Assembly (NCBI GenBank): GCA_021775095.1
Contig: JAJFII010000006.1
Location: 34,243 to 98,242 of the forward strand
Length of the DNA: 64,000 bases
Source: Rhodospirillales bacterium
GTDB lineage: Bacteria; Pseudomonadota; Alphaproteobacteria; Rhodospirillales; Casp-alpha2
Direction: 5' to 3'
Below the pieces are notes generated by a model. The model did no database searches. It saw only the letters and a program-made list of their open reading frames with translations, and was not told the origin of the DNA. Position 1 is the stretch's first letter, and every line of letters begins with the position of its first letter. Below, in pieces: positions 27,044 through 35,231 of the stretch. The position numbers and the translations under genes are program-made.

Positions 27044-28045
27044 ATGGCGAAACCAAAATCAGCCCTCTTTCACAACTATGACGCCGGTGATGGTGTTGTT
27101 TACCCACAATCCACCCTGGCAAAAATCGCCGGACTAACCGATTTTTATTCGCAACGCATCGATGGCGATACCTTCGATCAGCATCTGCCGGCGCTGGCCG
27201 AAGTCGAGGTGATTTTTGCGACCTGGGGGTTGATGCGGTTTGACGAACGGCATTTTGCGGCCATGCCGAAACTGAAGGCGGTGTTTTATGCGGCAGGTAA
27301 CGTCAAAGCCTTTGCCCAACCGCTGCTCGATCACAACATTATTCTGGTCAGCGCCTGGCAGGCCAATGCCATACCGGTGGCCGAGATGTGCCTGGCGCAG
27401 ATCCTTTTGTCATTGCGCGGTTATTTTCGCTCGGCCAGACACTACCAGAAATCCAGGGAAATGACCGCCAAATCCTATCACCGACCGGGAGTAAACGGCG
27501 AAACCATCGGCATGCTGGGTATGGGTAAAATCGGCACCCGAACCCGCCATTTGCTAAAAAGTTATCCCTTGAAAGTCATCGCCTATGACCCCTTTTTAAC
27601 GGATGACCGGGCCCGGGAACTGGACATTGAGTCGGTCTCCCTGGGGCAGGTCTTCGAACGTTCAATGGTGGTTTGCAATCATATTCCCGATATTCCCGAA
27701 ACCCGACAGACCCTGAACGCCGGCCATTTTGGCAGCCTGCGCGACGGGGCGACGTTCATCAATACCGGCCGTGGCGCCCAGGTGGTTGAAGCGGATTTGA
27801 TCCAGGTGCTCACCGAGCGTCCTGATTTAACGGCCCTGCTGGATGTCACCGACCCGGAACCGCCGACCGCCGGATCGGCTTTCTGGGACCTCGACAACGT
27901 TATCAATAGCCCCCACATCGGCGGCACCATTGGCGATGAAGTGACCCGGCTTTCCGATCTGGTGATCGAAGAATTTGAGCGCTGGACCGCCGGCCAACCG
28001 TTAAATTATCAAGTGACGGCAAAAGTCTTCGAAACCATGGGCTGA
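27044..28045 (+). CDS. D-isomer-specific 2-hydroxyacid dehydrogenase
   Basis: 333 residues. The NAD-binding motif is GMLGMGKIGTRTRHLL at about residues 151-166. The three active-site residues appear in FINTGRGAQVV (Arg), VTDPEPP (Glu) and INSPHIGGT (His). It would interconvert a 2-oxoacid and a D-2-hydroxyacid. It is the second gene of a two-gene unit with the thioesterase. GGGCCGCTGG and CAGCCGGCCC just after the stop form an imperfect hairpin (about 28051-28075). Confidence 0.9.
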   Translation: MAKPKSALFHNYDAGDGVVYPQSTLAKIAGLTDFYSQRIDGDTFDQHLPALAEVEVIFATWGLMRFDERHFAAMPKLKAVFYAAGNVKAFAQPLLDHNIILVSAWQANAIPVAEMCLAQILLSLRGYFRSARHYQKSREMTAKSYHRPGVNGETIGMLGMGKIGTRTRHLLKSYPLKVIAYDPFLTDDRARELDIESVSLGQVFERSMVVCNHIPDIPETRQTLNAGHFGSLRDGATFINTGRGAQVVEADLIQVLTERPDLTALLDVTDPEPPTAGSAFWDLDNVINSPHIGGTIGDEVTRLSDLVIEEFERWTAGQPLNYQVTAKVFETMG

Positions 28046-28148
28046 GTAACCGGGCCGCTGGTTGACAGCCGGCCCACGCCGCCGCATGCCTTTATCCTGT
28101 ATGCAGTCACTCATAAAAAGAGACCGTTCTAACACGGACATTTCATGA

Positions 28149-28351
28149 AACGGGATAGCAGCTGCAAAAGCCAATGAAAAAAAACGTGGGCGTCAACCAG
28201 GCGAGCGCCCAGAATCAGATCACCTTGCACCTGGTGTTATGGCATTTGTGAAGGACGGAGATACCGGTGGATTGCCCGTGAACTCATGACGAGCGAAAAC
28301 GCTGTTACCGAATTCGTCATACCAAACCGGGATGGCAAAGTTGTTCAATAA
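28149..28351 (+). pseudogene. Serine recombinase C-terminal remnant with frameshift
   Basis: Frame one reads NGIAAAKANEKKRGRQPGER and on to LAPGVMAFV, the hinge after a resolvase E-helix. A frame change near 28250 then continues EGRRYRWIARELMTSENAVTE, the helix-turn-helix that ends such recombinases. A TGA (28146-28148) closes the frame upstream, and the catalytic domain is absent. The rest of the 530-base gap (28046-28574) has no gene. Confidence 0.65.
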
Positions 28352-28478
28352 ACGTTCAGATCTGGTCCATTGTTCACACTCAGTTGGACGTTGAGACTAA
28401 GGCGGCCTATAAACTGTCTATGTTGTTTTCAGATAATCTCAAAGGTTTTATCAGATGCAAAACCCCTTTTAAGGGGTC

Positions 28479-28539
28479 AGTTCCGCCGCTTGCCGGTATC
28501 GCCTCATATAACAGGATCTAAACCACTAGCGGCGGGACT
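28479..28539. repeat. Inverted repeat
   Basis: AGTTCCGCCGCT (28479-28490) and AGCGGCGGGACT (28528-28539) pair over 12 positions with one G-T. Just before it is ACCCCTT-TT-AAGGGGT. This could be a terminator region for the oxygenase gene or the end of a lost mobile element. Confidence 0.5.
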
Positions 28540-28574
28540 TACCAGACTCTTATATTAATCCGTATTTAATCAGG

Positions 28575-29354
28575 TTAGCCTGTTCGCCCGTAGAATGTCA
28601 TTTGCGCCGCTTCCGACAGGGATATACCGGGTTTCGTGTTATAGGCGAGAACCGCAAGCATCCGGGTTCGTTTACCTTCATTAGGAACGACCCTGTGGAT
28701 CGCGTTGCGGCCTCGGAAAAACACCAGAGCACCGGCACCCATTGACAGTTGATTGACCTCGCTCCGGTCGTCAAGAATTTCAGCCACCCTGTCGTAGTTC
28801 ATTTCCCCGACATCGGCGTCGCGTACGCCACCGACATATTCAAACTGCCCGCCGCGTTCCGCAGGCTGGATCATCAGCGTAATAGCAAACGAAGAATTGT
28901 CGAAATGCCATCCCAATTCCTGGCCGGTTTCCGCATAGTGGATATTGATCGACGACAAGCGGTCCGCATAATCGTAGAGTGCGGTCTCCCCCAAAACTTC
29001 ACACAAAAACTCACGAAACACAGATGCATTGTACAGCGTCCGCAAGGCCGAGGTTTCCGGCACATCTTCATCTGAAATGCAGCCCTTAGAGGACACCACA
29101 AGTCTGTTGCGCGGGTGGTGATCTGTGAATTCAGGGTCCAACGGGCTGAGATACACGGTGTGGCTATTTTTGCTGAAATAGGCCTTATGGCGGTTCCCAT
29201 AGCCTTCAGCCCGAACGGCCGCAATGGCGGCCTGGGTCGCGAATTCGGGCATTACCAGAACCCCCTGCTGATCAAAGGATTGGCGGCAATTTGCACGAAA
29301 GTCCGGGTCGCCAATCGGGTACGTCGTCAAATCTACAATCTGGTCCAATTCCAT
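28575..29354 (-). CDS. 2-oxoglutarate/Fe(II)-dependent oxygenase (BesD/HalD-like fold family)
   Basis: 259 residues. The iron triad is visible as H150 and D152 in GWHFDNSSFAITLMIQP and H220 in RNAIHRVVPNEGKRTR, whose following arginine would bind 2-oxoglutarate. The surrounding pattern (GGQFEYV, ALVFFRGRNAIHRV) recalls the amino-acid halogenase/hydroxylase family; because the aspartate is present, hydroxylation and not halogenation is expected. It is divergent from a LysR gene, with a perfect palindrome between them. Substrate unknown. Confidence 0.8.
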   Translation of the reverse strand: MELDQIVDLTTYPIGDPDFRANCRQSFDQQGVLVMPEFATQAAIAAVRAEGYGNRHKAYFSKNSHTVYLSPLDPEFTDHHPRNRLVVSSKGCISDEDVPETSALRTLYNASVFREFLCEVLGETALYDYADRLSSINIHYAETGQELGWHFDNSSFAITLMIQPAERGGQFEYVGGVRDADVGEMNYDRVAEILDDRSEVNQLSMGAGALVFFRGRNAIHRVVPNEGKRTRMLAVLAYNTKPGISLSEAAQMTFYGRTG

Positions 29355-29392
29355 CTTCTCTCTCCCTAGTAAGATTTGCTGACGTTAGCGAG

Positions 29393-29410
29393 TTTATAAG
29401 ATCTTATAAA
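29393..29410. promoter_or_regulatory. Perfect 18-bp palindrome, likely LysR operator
   Basis: TTTATAAGATCTTATAAA equals its own complement. It lies 38 bases upstream of the oxygenase start and 50 bases upstream of the divergent LysR start, the usual place for a LysR-type binding site. Confidence 0.65.
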
Positions 29411-29460
29411 ACTCTATTATTCATGCTTTAAGAAAAGAAAAACCTGTTTAATATTAATCA

Positions 29461-30381
29461 ATGATCAGAATTACCATTAGACAATGCGAATATTTTCGTG
29501 CCGTCGCGCGAACCGGTGGCATTTCCTCAGCAGCCCGCGCCATTGGCATTTCACAACCGGCTGTTGCCCAGTCAATTGATAAACTGGAGGAAATGACGGG
29601 ATTGGTCCTTTTTCGTCGTCTCCATGCGCGCGGTATGGAATTGACGGCACAAGGAACGGAATTTCTCAGATATACAAACAATATTGTCGACTGTGCGGCG
29701 AGGGCCGGCGAAGCCATAGAACAAATTGCTGATAGCCGCGCCGGAACCATTCGGCTTGGCTGCTTTCAGTCGATCGTCCCCTTCTTTCTGGCACGGATCG
29801 TAAGTGGTTATCGTGAACGGTCTCCCGGCGTCGTCCTGCAAGTTGCAGAAAAACTTCAGGACGAACTGATTAGCGCCCTGCAAGAGAACGAAATTGACCT
29901 TGCCATAATGTATGACCTTGGTTTGGACCCTAATCATATTGGCTGGACGGGACTATCTGCTGCACCGCCTTACTTGATCGTACCTCACGGCCATCGGTTG
30001 GCGCGGCAAAATAGTGTGCCTATCCGAGAGATCGCGCAAGAGGACTACATTCTTTTTGATGCCCCCGGCAGTAGAGATTATTTCTTCAGAATTTTTGCCC
30101 GCCACGGGATAGGGCCACATATTGCCTTTCGTTCCGCATCCATCGAATCCGTCCGATGCAGTGTCGCTAGCGGGCTCGGCGTATCTATTCTATCCATGCG
30201 GCCAGTGTCGAACCAAACCTATGACGGAAATCGCGTTGTGCCGATAGCGCTACAGGAAAACTTACCGCCAACCCCAATCGTTATCGCCCACCGAGCTGAT
30301 AGCCGACCGGGCGACCTGACTCTGCCTTTCATTCAATATTGCAAGGACGTGTTCGGCGACCCGCACATTAAACCCAGTTAA
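29461..30381 (+). CDS. LysR-family transcriptional regulator
   Basis: 306 residues. The winged helix-turn-helix spans about residues 5-63 (ISSAARAIGISQPAVAQSIDKLEE), followed by the linker helix and a substrate-binding domain beginning TIRLGCFQSIVPFFLARIV. It is divergent from the 2OG-Fe(II) oxygenase gene, which it most likely controls through the palindrome at 29393-29410. The inducer is not evident. Confidence 0.92.
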   Translation: MIRITIRQCEYFRAVARTGGISSAARAIGISQPAVAQSIDKLEEMTGLVLFRRLHARGMELTAQGTEFLRYTNNIVDCAARAGEAIEQIADSRAGTIRLGCFQSIVPFFLARIVSGYRERSPGVVLQVAEKLQDELISALQENEIDLAIMYDLGLDPNHIGWTGLSAAPPYLIVPHGHRLARQNSVPIREIAQEDYILFDAPGSRDYFFRIFARHGIGPHIAFRSASIESVRCSVASGLGVSILSMRPVSNQTYDGNRVVPIALQENLPPTPIVIAHRADSRPGDLTLPFIQYCKDVFGDPHIKPS

Positions 30382-30684
30382 TTATGTGCCCCTGGGTTGC
30401 GCTTTGTTGATCGGAGCGGCAAACTGGAGACTGACGAAGTCTGCCTTCAATTGCCTGTTATTTTGCCTCTCATCGGTAAGGGATGCCGTTCGGCGAATAG
30501 GCAGCAGAACGGTATGCTAATGGGCGGCATGTGCGGCAATCAGTGAACCACAAATCCCACGCCAGGATTTTGGCAGGTTGGAAACCTATATATTTTATGC
30601 GAGGGCAAACCCCGGCGAATTGAAATGCACTCTTTTAATTGCTATAAGAATGACTTCACAAACCCATCGAATAGGGAAACTCCT
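30382..30684. other. Non-coding gap, about 300 bases
   Basis: No coding frame, RNA gene or clear repeat was recognised between the LysR stop and the DksA-type gene. A ribosome site (AGGGA) sits just before ATG 30685. The region borders a relic-rich stretch. Confidence 0.4.
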
Positions 30685-30948
30685 ATGGCAGGCGGTTGGA
30701 CGCGCGACGGTGCGGTACAGGACCAAATTGACGATACAATTACAGATGCGGTGAAGCGCGCGCGGGCCGATCTGCCGTCCGGCGAAACTGCAAAATATTG
30801 TGTCGAATGCGGTGAAGAAATTCCCAAGGCGCGCCGCCACGCCTTGCCCGGCACAAGGACCTGTGTCGCGTGCCAGTCTGTTCGCGATGCCGGCCGGGTC
30901 AGCCTCGGCATTAATCGTCGCGGGAGCAAGGACAGTCAGTTACGGTAG
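30685..30948 (+). CDS. Small DksA/TraR C4-type zinc-finger protein
   Basis: 87 residues. The C4 zinc knuckle is CVECG-x(n)-CVACQ at about residues 38-61, in the arrangement of the short YbiI/phage-type DksA-like proteins that lack the long coiled coil. Such proteins may bind the RNA polymerase secondary channel; many are phage-derived. The ATG with AGGGA nine bases upstream is preferred over an earlier in-frame ATG at 30625. Confidence 0.82.
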   Translation: MAGGWTRDGAVQDQIDDTITDAVKRARADLPSGETAKYCVECGEEIPKARRHALPGTRTCVACQSVRDAGRVSLGINRRGSKDSQLR

Positions 30949-31019
30949 TCCCCAAGGGACTGAGTTTAGTCATCCCGCACTGCTAATTTCCTGCTCGAGT
31001 CGTCCAAGCCCTGGTTCAG

Positions 31020-31235
31020 ATGGTCCAGCAGATAGCCTTTGGCCGCAAAAACAATCTGTTTATGGGTTCCGAGCGTGGCGGCAAGTCAGCGGCTATCGCT
31101 TATTCCCTGATCGAAACGGCTAAACACAACGGCGTTGTCCGACAACCATGGCTGAGCGATGCCATGTCCAGATTTGCCGATCAAACGAACAATCGTATTG
31201 ATGGGTTACTGCCTCGGCACGACGCTCGGATATGA
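31020..31235 (+). pseudogene. IS66-family transposase C-terminal remnant
   Basis: The 71-codon frame reads FGRKNNLFMGSERGGKSAAI, then AYSLIETAKHNGV and RIDGLLP. This matches the end of IS66 TnpC transposases (GRKNWLF, GSxxGGERAA, YSLIETAKLNGV). The catalytic domain and accessory genes are gone, and no terminal repeats were recognised. The flanks 30949-31019 and 31236-31291 hold nothing else. Confidence 0.75.
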
Positions 31236-31291
31236 GCGAGTGCTAAATGTTCAGATGATCGAAAAGGAAATCAGCGGTTGCTATGTCATCG

Positions 31292-31660
31292 TTAAATTCG
31301 CTTCTTTCCGTTTTGACGATCCGGATCCGTGCGTGGATCGAGAGCCACTGCTATGGGCGTTGGTTCAGGAAGCGGTAGGTATTTTTCCTGCTGATCCGCA
31401 GGTACGCCACGCCGCCGCGTGCCGTGGACAAGAACAAACACAGCGAAGAGCACTGCAACCGTCGCTTCGAACAGGAAAAAGCTGAATGGGCCGTAGATCG
31501 GCATGAGTGCCGCAGCGAGCACCGGGCCGATCGTCGCGCCGATGGAATAGACCATCAGCAAACGCGCCGACGTCGCGATATCGTGTCAGCGCTCCAGGTG
31601 GTCGAAGGTCTGAGCGACGCAAAGCGGAAAGACGCTGCGCATTGCCCAGGCGAACAGACA
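31292..31660 (-). pseudogene. MFS transporter C-terminal remnant
   Basis: On the minus strand the frame reads LCLFAWAMRSVFPLCVAQTF, then a TGA after LER, then ATSARLLMVYSIGATIGPVL and further hydrophobic segments, ending LPEPTPIAVALDPRTDP. The pattern is the last three or four membrane segments and tail of an MFS carrier. The premature stop and missing N-terminal two-thirds mark it as a relic. Confidence 0.7.
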
Positions 31661-31726
31661 TAATCCTCCGTGACGGCAATTACGCTTAGGGCGTCGTTTC
31701 GCCCCTACTGCAATGATCGCCAGGAT

Positions 31727-33055
31727 CTAAAGGAACCACTGACCCTGATTTTCCAGATCCCAGACACTGGAAATAATTGTTTTGCGTTGCTCTGCGGTCC
31801 TGACGGGGGCCGCAAGCTCGTTAAATTTGTCTTCGATGTCCTGGTCGGTCAGCGGGTTGTCGGGATCGCCGCGACGGGTCGGTGCATGGTGGGTGAGTTC
31901 CTGACCGTCCTTTAACACAATCCGCACCGTCGCCGACCGATGATTTGGGAACACCGCCTCGGCCTGTTCGCTGACTTCGACGGTCACCTTGTCCATCAAC
32001 TGGCGTAACTGAGGGTTCTTGAGCCAGTCATCGGTAAACGCCGCCAGCCGTACACTGCCCTCCAGGGCCGCCATGGCAGCCACATAGGGTAAACTGAATT
32101 TCGCCTCATAGGGAGTTTGCGGATTGGCATTGCCGCAAACTTCAAGGGCTTTTCCATAACTTTTTACCTGAAGGGCACGGACCGTTTGCGCATGAAGGGC
32201 CGTTTGCTGGCGCAGTTCCAGGACCGCATCGATGGCGGCAAAGGTGTGGCCGCAGCAGCAGTGATTTTTTTGCGTCATGCGGGTGATGGTAAAGTCTTTG
32301 CCCAGCTCGGCGAACGCTGCGGACCAATCCACATCCCGGCTCATGGCCCGGCCAAAGCCACGCGCGCCCTCGAGCATGTCATCGGCACCGGTAAACCCCG
32401 CTGCCGCTATTTGTGCACACAGCACGCCGGTCTCTGCCGCCCGACCGGCGTGCAGGGGTTTGCTCATGGCGTCGGAGCGAAAGGCCTGCTGCAGAGCGGC
32501 GGCCTGGGTTGCCGCATTGGCAATGGCATGTTTGCTTTGTTTGCCCGTCAAACGGAAAATTTTGGCGGCGGCGGCGGCGGCACCAAATGCCCCAACCGTA
32601 CCGGTGGTATGCCAATAATCGTAATGGGCCGGCTGTACGGCGACACCAATGCGATTGGAAATTTCATAACCGGCAACAATCCCGGTGATCAGATCCCGTC
32701 CCGACCCGCCGGTCGCCTGCAGCGCCGCAAGGGCTGCCGAGATCACCGGCGGTCCCGGGTGGTAAATGGCATCGCGATAAATGTCGTCAACTTCCAGGGT
32801 ATGGGCGGCAACCCCGTTGATCAGGGCGGCGGTACGGGCCGTTGCCCTGCGTCCCGACGGCAATAATGTCGCAGGACCCCGGTCGAGGTCGTCGACCAGG
32901 GCCTGTTGCAGGGCTCTGGCTGGCGGTTCATTGCCACCGGGCAGGACCGCCGCCAAATAGTCCAGCAGGCAGCGTTTGCAGGCGTGGATGACCGGTTGCG
33001 GTAAATCCGCATACCCCAGGTCGGCAATATGGTCTCCTAATTTTTGTGCGAGCAT
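31727..33055 (-). CDS. MmgE/PrpD-family dehydratase
   Basis: 442 residues with the family course: ACKRCLLDYLAAVLPG, AALINGVAAHTLEVDDIYRDAIYHPGPPVISAALA and TGIVAGYEISNRIG in the helical N-domain. KNHCCCGHTFAAIDAVLEL marks the start of the C-terminal domain. Members include 2-methylcitrate dehydratase and itaconate/aconitate enzymes. It ends a minus-strand unit with LeuD- and LeuC-like genes, which suggests a (de)hydratase-based route for a branched dicarboxylic acid. The precise substrate is not determinable. Confidence 0.9.
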   Translation of the reverse strand: MLAQKLGDHIADLGYADLPQPVIHACKRCLLDYLAAVLPGGNEPPARALQQALVDDLDRGPATLLPSGRRATARTAALINGVAAHTLEVDDIYRDAIYHPGPPVISAALAALQATGGSGRDLITGIVAGYEISNRIGVAVQPAHYDYWHTTGTVGAFGAAAAAAKIFRLTGKQSKHAIANAATQAAALQQAFRSDAMSKPLHAGRAAETGVLCAQIAAAGFTGADDMLEGARGFGRAMSRDVDWSAAFAELGKDFTITRMTQKNHCCCGHTFAAIDAVLELRQQTALHAQTVRALQVKSYGKALEVCGNANPQTPYEAKFSLPYVAAMAALEGSVRLAAFTDDWLKNPQLRQLMDKVTVEVSEQAEAVFPNHRSATVRIVLKDGQELTHHAPTRRGDPDNPLTDQDIEDKFNELAAPVRTAEQRKTIISSVWDLENQGQWFL

Positions 33056-33070
33056 GGGATGGCGGGTTCC

Positions 33071-33685
33071 TTATTTCAAATAGATCCAGGGGCGTTTTAT
33101 TTCGTCCTCGCGGCGATGGCGCTTGATCGCCGCCAGCTGGTTCAGGGTGACGCCAATATCGTCCAAACCCTCCAACAGTTGAATGCGCCGTTTCGGATCA
33201 ATTTCAAAACCATATTCTGCACCGTCCGTTACCGTTACCACCTGGCGGGTTAAATCCACATCAAAGACGGGGGAAGCGTTGCCGCCCGCCAATTGCGCCA
33301 GGGTGGTGACCGATGGTTCGGGCAGCACCACCGGCAGCAGGCCGTTCTGGAAACAGTTGTTGTAAAAAATGTTGCCAAAGCTCGGCGCGATGATACATCG
33401 AATGCCCCAGCCATAGAGGGCCCACACAGCGGATTCCCGGGAACTGCCGCAACCGAAATTGGCACCCGTAATTAAAATTTCGGCTTTGTCGTAGGGCGGT
33501 TGGTTTAAAATGAAGTCGGGATTGTCCGTGCCATCGGGCAAAAACCGCAGGGTCTCAAAGGCATAATGATGCATTTGCTCGCGCGCCGCCATCAGGTATC
33601 GGTCCATGGGAATGATCAAATCCGTATCCACATTGGCGCGCAGTAACGGCGCGGCAACACTGACCAGACGATGGAAGGTTACCAT
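33071..33685 (-). CDS. leuD: Isopropylmalate dehydratase small subunit (LeuD-like)
   Basis: 204 residues. It opens FHRLVSVAAPLLRANVDTDLIIP with the later block GANFGCGSSRESAVWALYGWGI, the swivel-domain motif of aconitase-type small subunits. It completes the active site of the large subunit coded immediately upstream (four-base gap). This may be a catabolic paralogue instead of the leucine-pathway enzyme, because it sits with MmgE/PrpD and a Liv importer. Confidence 0.9.
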   Translation of the reverse strand: MVTFHRLVSVAAPLLRANVDTDLIIPMDRYLMAAREQMHHYAFETLRFLPDGTDNPDFILNQPPYDKAEILITGANFGCGSSRESAVWALYGWGIRCIIAPSFGNIFYNNCFQNGLLPVVLPEPSVTTLAQLAGGNASPVFDVDLTRQVVTVTDGAEYGFEIDPKRRIQLLEGLDDIGVTLNQLAAIKRHRREDEIKRPWIYLK

Positions 33686-33688
33686 GGC

Positions 33689-35095
33689 TCAGGGCTCCAT
33701 CAACTGGCGCACGTCGGTTATCTGCCCGCAGACCGCTGCCGCCGCCGCCATAATCGGGCTGGCCAGGTGGGTGCGGCTGCCCTTGCCCTGGCGGCCAACA
33801 AAATTCCGGTTGGATGTGGAAATGCAGCGTTGGCCGGCGGCCACGGTTTCGCCGTTGGAACCGACACACAGCGAACAGCCGGGATTGCGCCAATGCAATC
33901 CGGCGGCCTCAAATATGTCATGTAAACCTTCGCTTTCGGCGGCCTTTTTAACATCGAAGGATCCGGGAGCAACCCACGCGGTGACATGGTCGGCGACCTT
34001 GCGGCCGCGAACAATCTGGGCGGCGGCCCTGAGGTCGCTGAGCCGGCTGTTGGTGCACGACCCGATAAACACCTGATCAACGGACAGACCCTGCATGCTG
34101 GCGCCAGGCGTAAGACCGACGTATTCGAGGGCTGCGGCATAGGCCTGTTTTCGCTCGGTCGAGGACTGCTCGGCCGGATCGGGAATGGTTTCGTCGATGG
34201 CAATCACATGTTCGGGGCTGGTGCCCCAGGTGATTTGCGGGCGAACCCGGCCGGCATCGACCTGAAGTTCCAGATCGAACGACGCCTGGTCATCGGATTC
34301 CAGGGTCCGCCAAAAGGCGACGGCGGCGTCCCACAGTGCAGCTTTTGGCGCATATTCCCGACCGGAAACATAGTCGAAGGTCTTCTCGTCGGGCGCAACC
34401 ATGCCAATTTTGGCACCCAATTCTATGGACAGATTACAGAGCGTCATGCGTTCTTCGATACTCAGTGCCCGTATCGTCGGGCCGGCATATTCAACCGCGT
34501 AGCCATCACCCGCCGCAACCCCTTCGCGGCCAATCACATGGAGGATCAGGTCCTTTGCGGTCACGCCGGTTTGTAAGGCTCCATGGAAATTGAGGCGCAG
34601 GCGTTTGGGTCTTTGCTGGATCACCGTGCCGGTCGCCAGCACATGGGCAACTTCACTGGCACCGATGCCCCAGGCCAGGGCACCCAATCCGCCGTGGGTA
34701 CTGGTGTGGCTGTCGCCGCAAACGATCAACCCGCCTGGCAGGGTCAGTCCCAGCTCCGGGCCGATGACATGGATAATGCCAAATCCGTGCTTGCCGATTT
34801 CGAAAAACTTAATGCCCTGGTCGGCCGCCAACCGGCGCAAGGGGTCGACACAGATTTCGTAGCGATCACCAGTGTGAGGTGCATCGATAGCGGTCGATAC
34901 CGTATGGTCTGGACAGGCAAACGTCAGGTCAGGGTGGAGCACCCGCCGTCCCTGCCCGGCCAGATTTTGTAACGCCCGGGTACCGCTTAAATCATGGATA
35001 AAATTGCGGTCGACGTGGAGCAGCGAAAACCCGTCGCCCAAGTCGGCAACCACATGTTGGTCCCAGACTTTGTCAAAAAAAGTGTAATCGTCCAT
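33689..35095 (-). CDS. leuC: Isopropylmalate dehydratase large subunit (LeuC-like)
   Basis: 468 residues, the usual length. The [4Fe-4S] cysteines are in FIGSCTNSRLSDL and NPGCSLCVGSN; other marks are VCGDSHTSTHGGLGALAWGIG and HPDLTFACPDHTVST. ATG 35095 gives the normal MDDYTFFDKVWDQHVV start; the extension to 35125 is rejected. Divergent from the Liv-type binding protein gene across 136 bases. It isomerises 2- and 3-isopropylmalate or an analogue. Confidence 0.92.
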   Translation of the reverse strand: MDDYTFFDKVWDQHVVADLGDGFSLLHVDRNFIHDLSGTRALQNLAGQGRRVLHPDLTFACPDHTVSTAIDAPHTGDRYEICVDPLRRLAADQGIKFFEIGKHGFGIIHVIGPELGLTLPGGLIVCGDSHTSTHGGLGALAWGIGASEVAHVLATGTVIQQRPKRLRLNFHGALQTGVTAKDLILHVIGREGVAAGDGYAVEYAGPTIRALSIEERMTLCNLSIELGAKIGMVAPDEKTFDYVSGREYAPKAALWDAAVAFWRTLESDDQASFDLELQVDAGRVRPQITWGTSPEHVIAIDETIPDPAEQSSTERKQAYAAALEYVGLTPGASMQGLSVDQVFIGSCTNSRLSDLRAAAQIVRGRKVADHVTAWVAPGSFDVKKAAESEGLHDIFEAAGLHWRNPGCSLCVGSNGETVAAGQRCISTSNRNFVGRQGKGSRTHLASPIMAAAAAVCGQITDVRQLMEP

Positions 35096-35157
35096 GGCAA
35101 AAGCATGCCCGTTCCGGCGGGCCACGGCAATATATCAATGGGCCGTCATGAGAAGGG

Positions 35158-35187
35158 TTGGATTCATGGAAATTCCCCCTGTATAAC
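35158..35187 (+). promoter_or_regulatory. Candidate sigma-70 promoter for the Liv operon
   Basis: TTGGAT (35158-35163) and TATAAC (35182-35187) are separated by 18 bases and lie 45 bases upstream of the binding-protein ATG, which has a GGGAGG ribosome site. Found by eye only. Confidence 0.4.
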
Positions 35188-35231
35188 TGGCCCTTGATAC
35201 GGATTTTTCGTTTACCTGGGAGGTTTAAATA

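Noticed and set aside
28370..28558. 62-codon plus-strand open frame in the gap after the recombinase relic
   Set aside because: No ribosome site and no recognisable pattern; it covers the inverted repeat at 28479-28539.
28575..29354. Calling the oxygenase a halogenase
   Set aside because: The iron-binding aspartate (D152) is present; halogenases of this family have glycine or alanine there.
32117..32866. 249-codon plus-strand open frame
   Set aside because: It is antisense to the MmgE/PrpD gene and has no recognisable domain; its composition is a shadow of the real gene.
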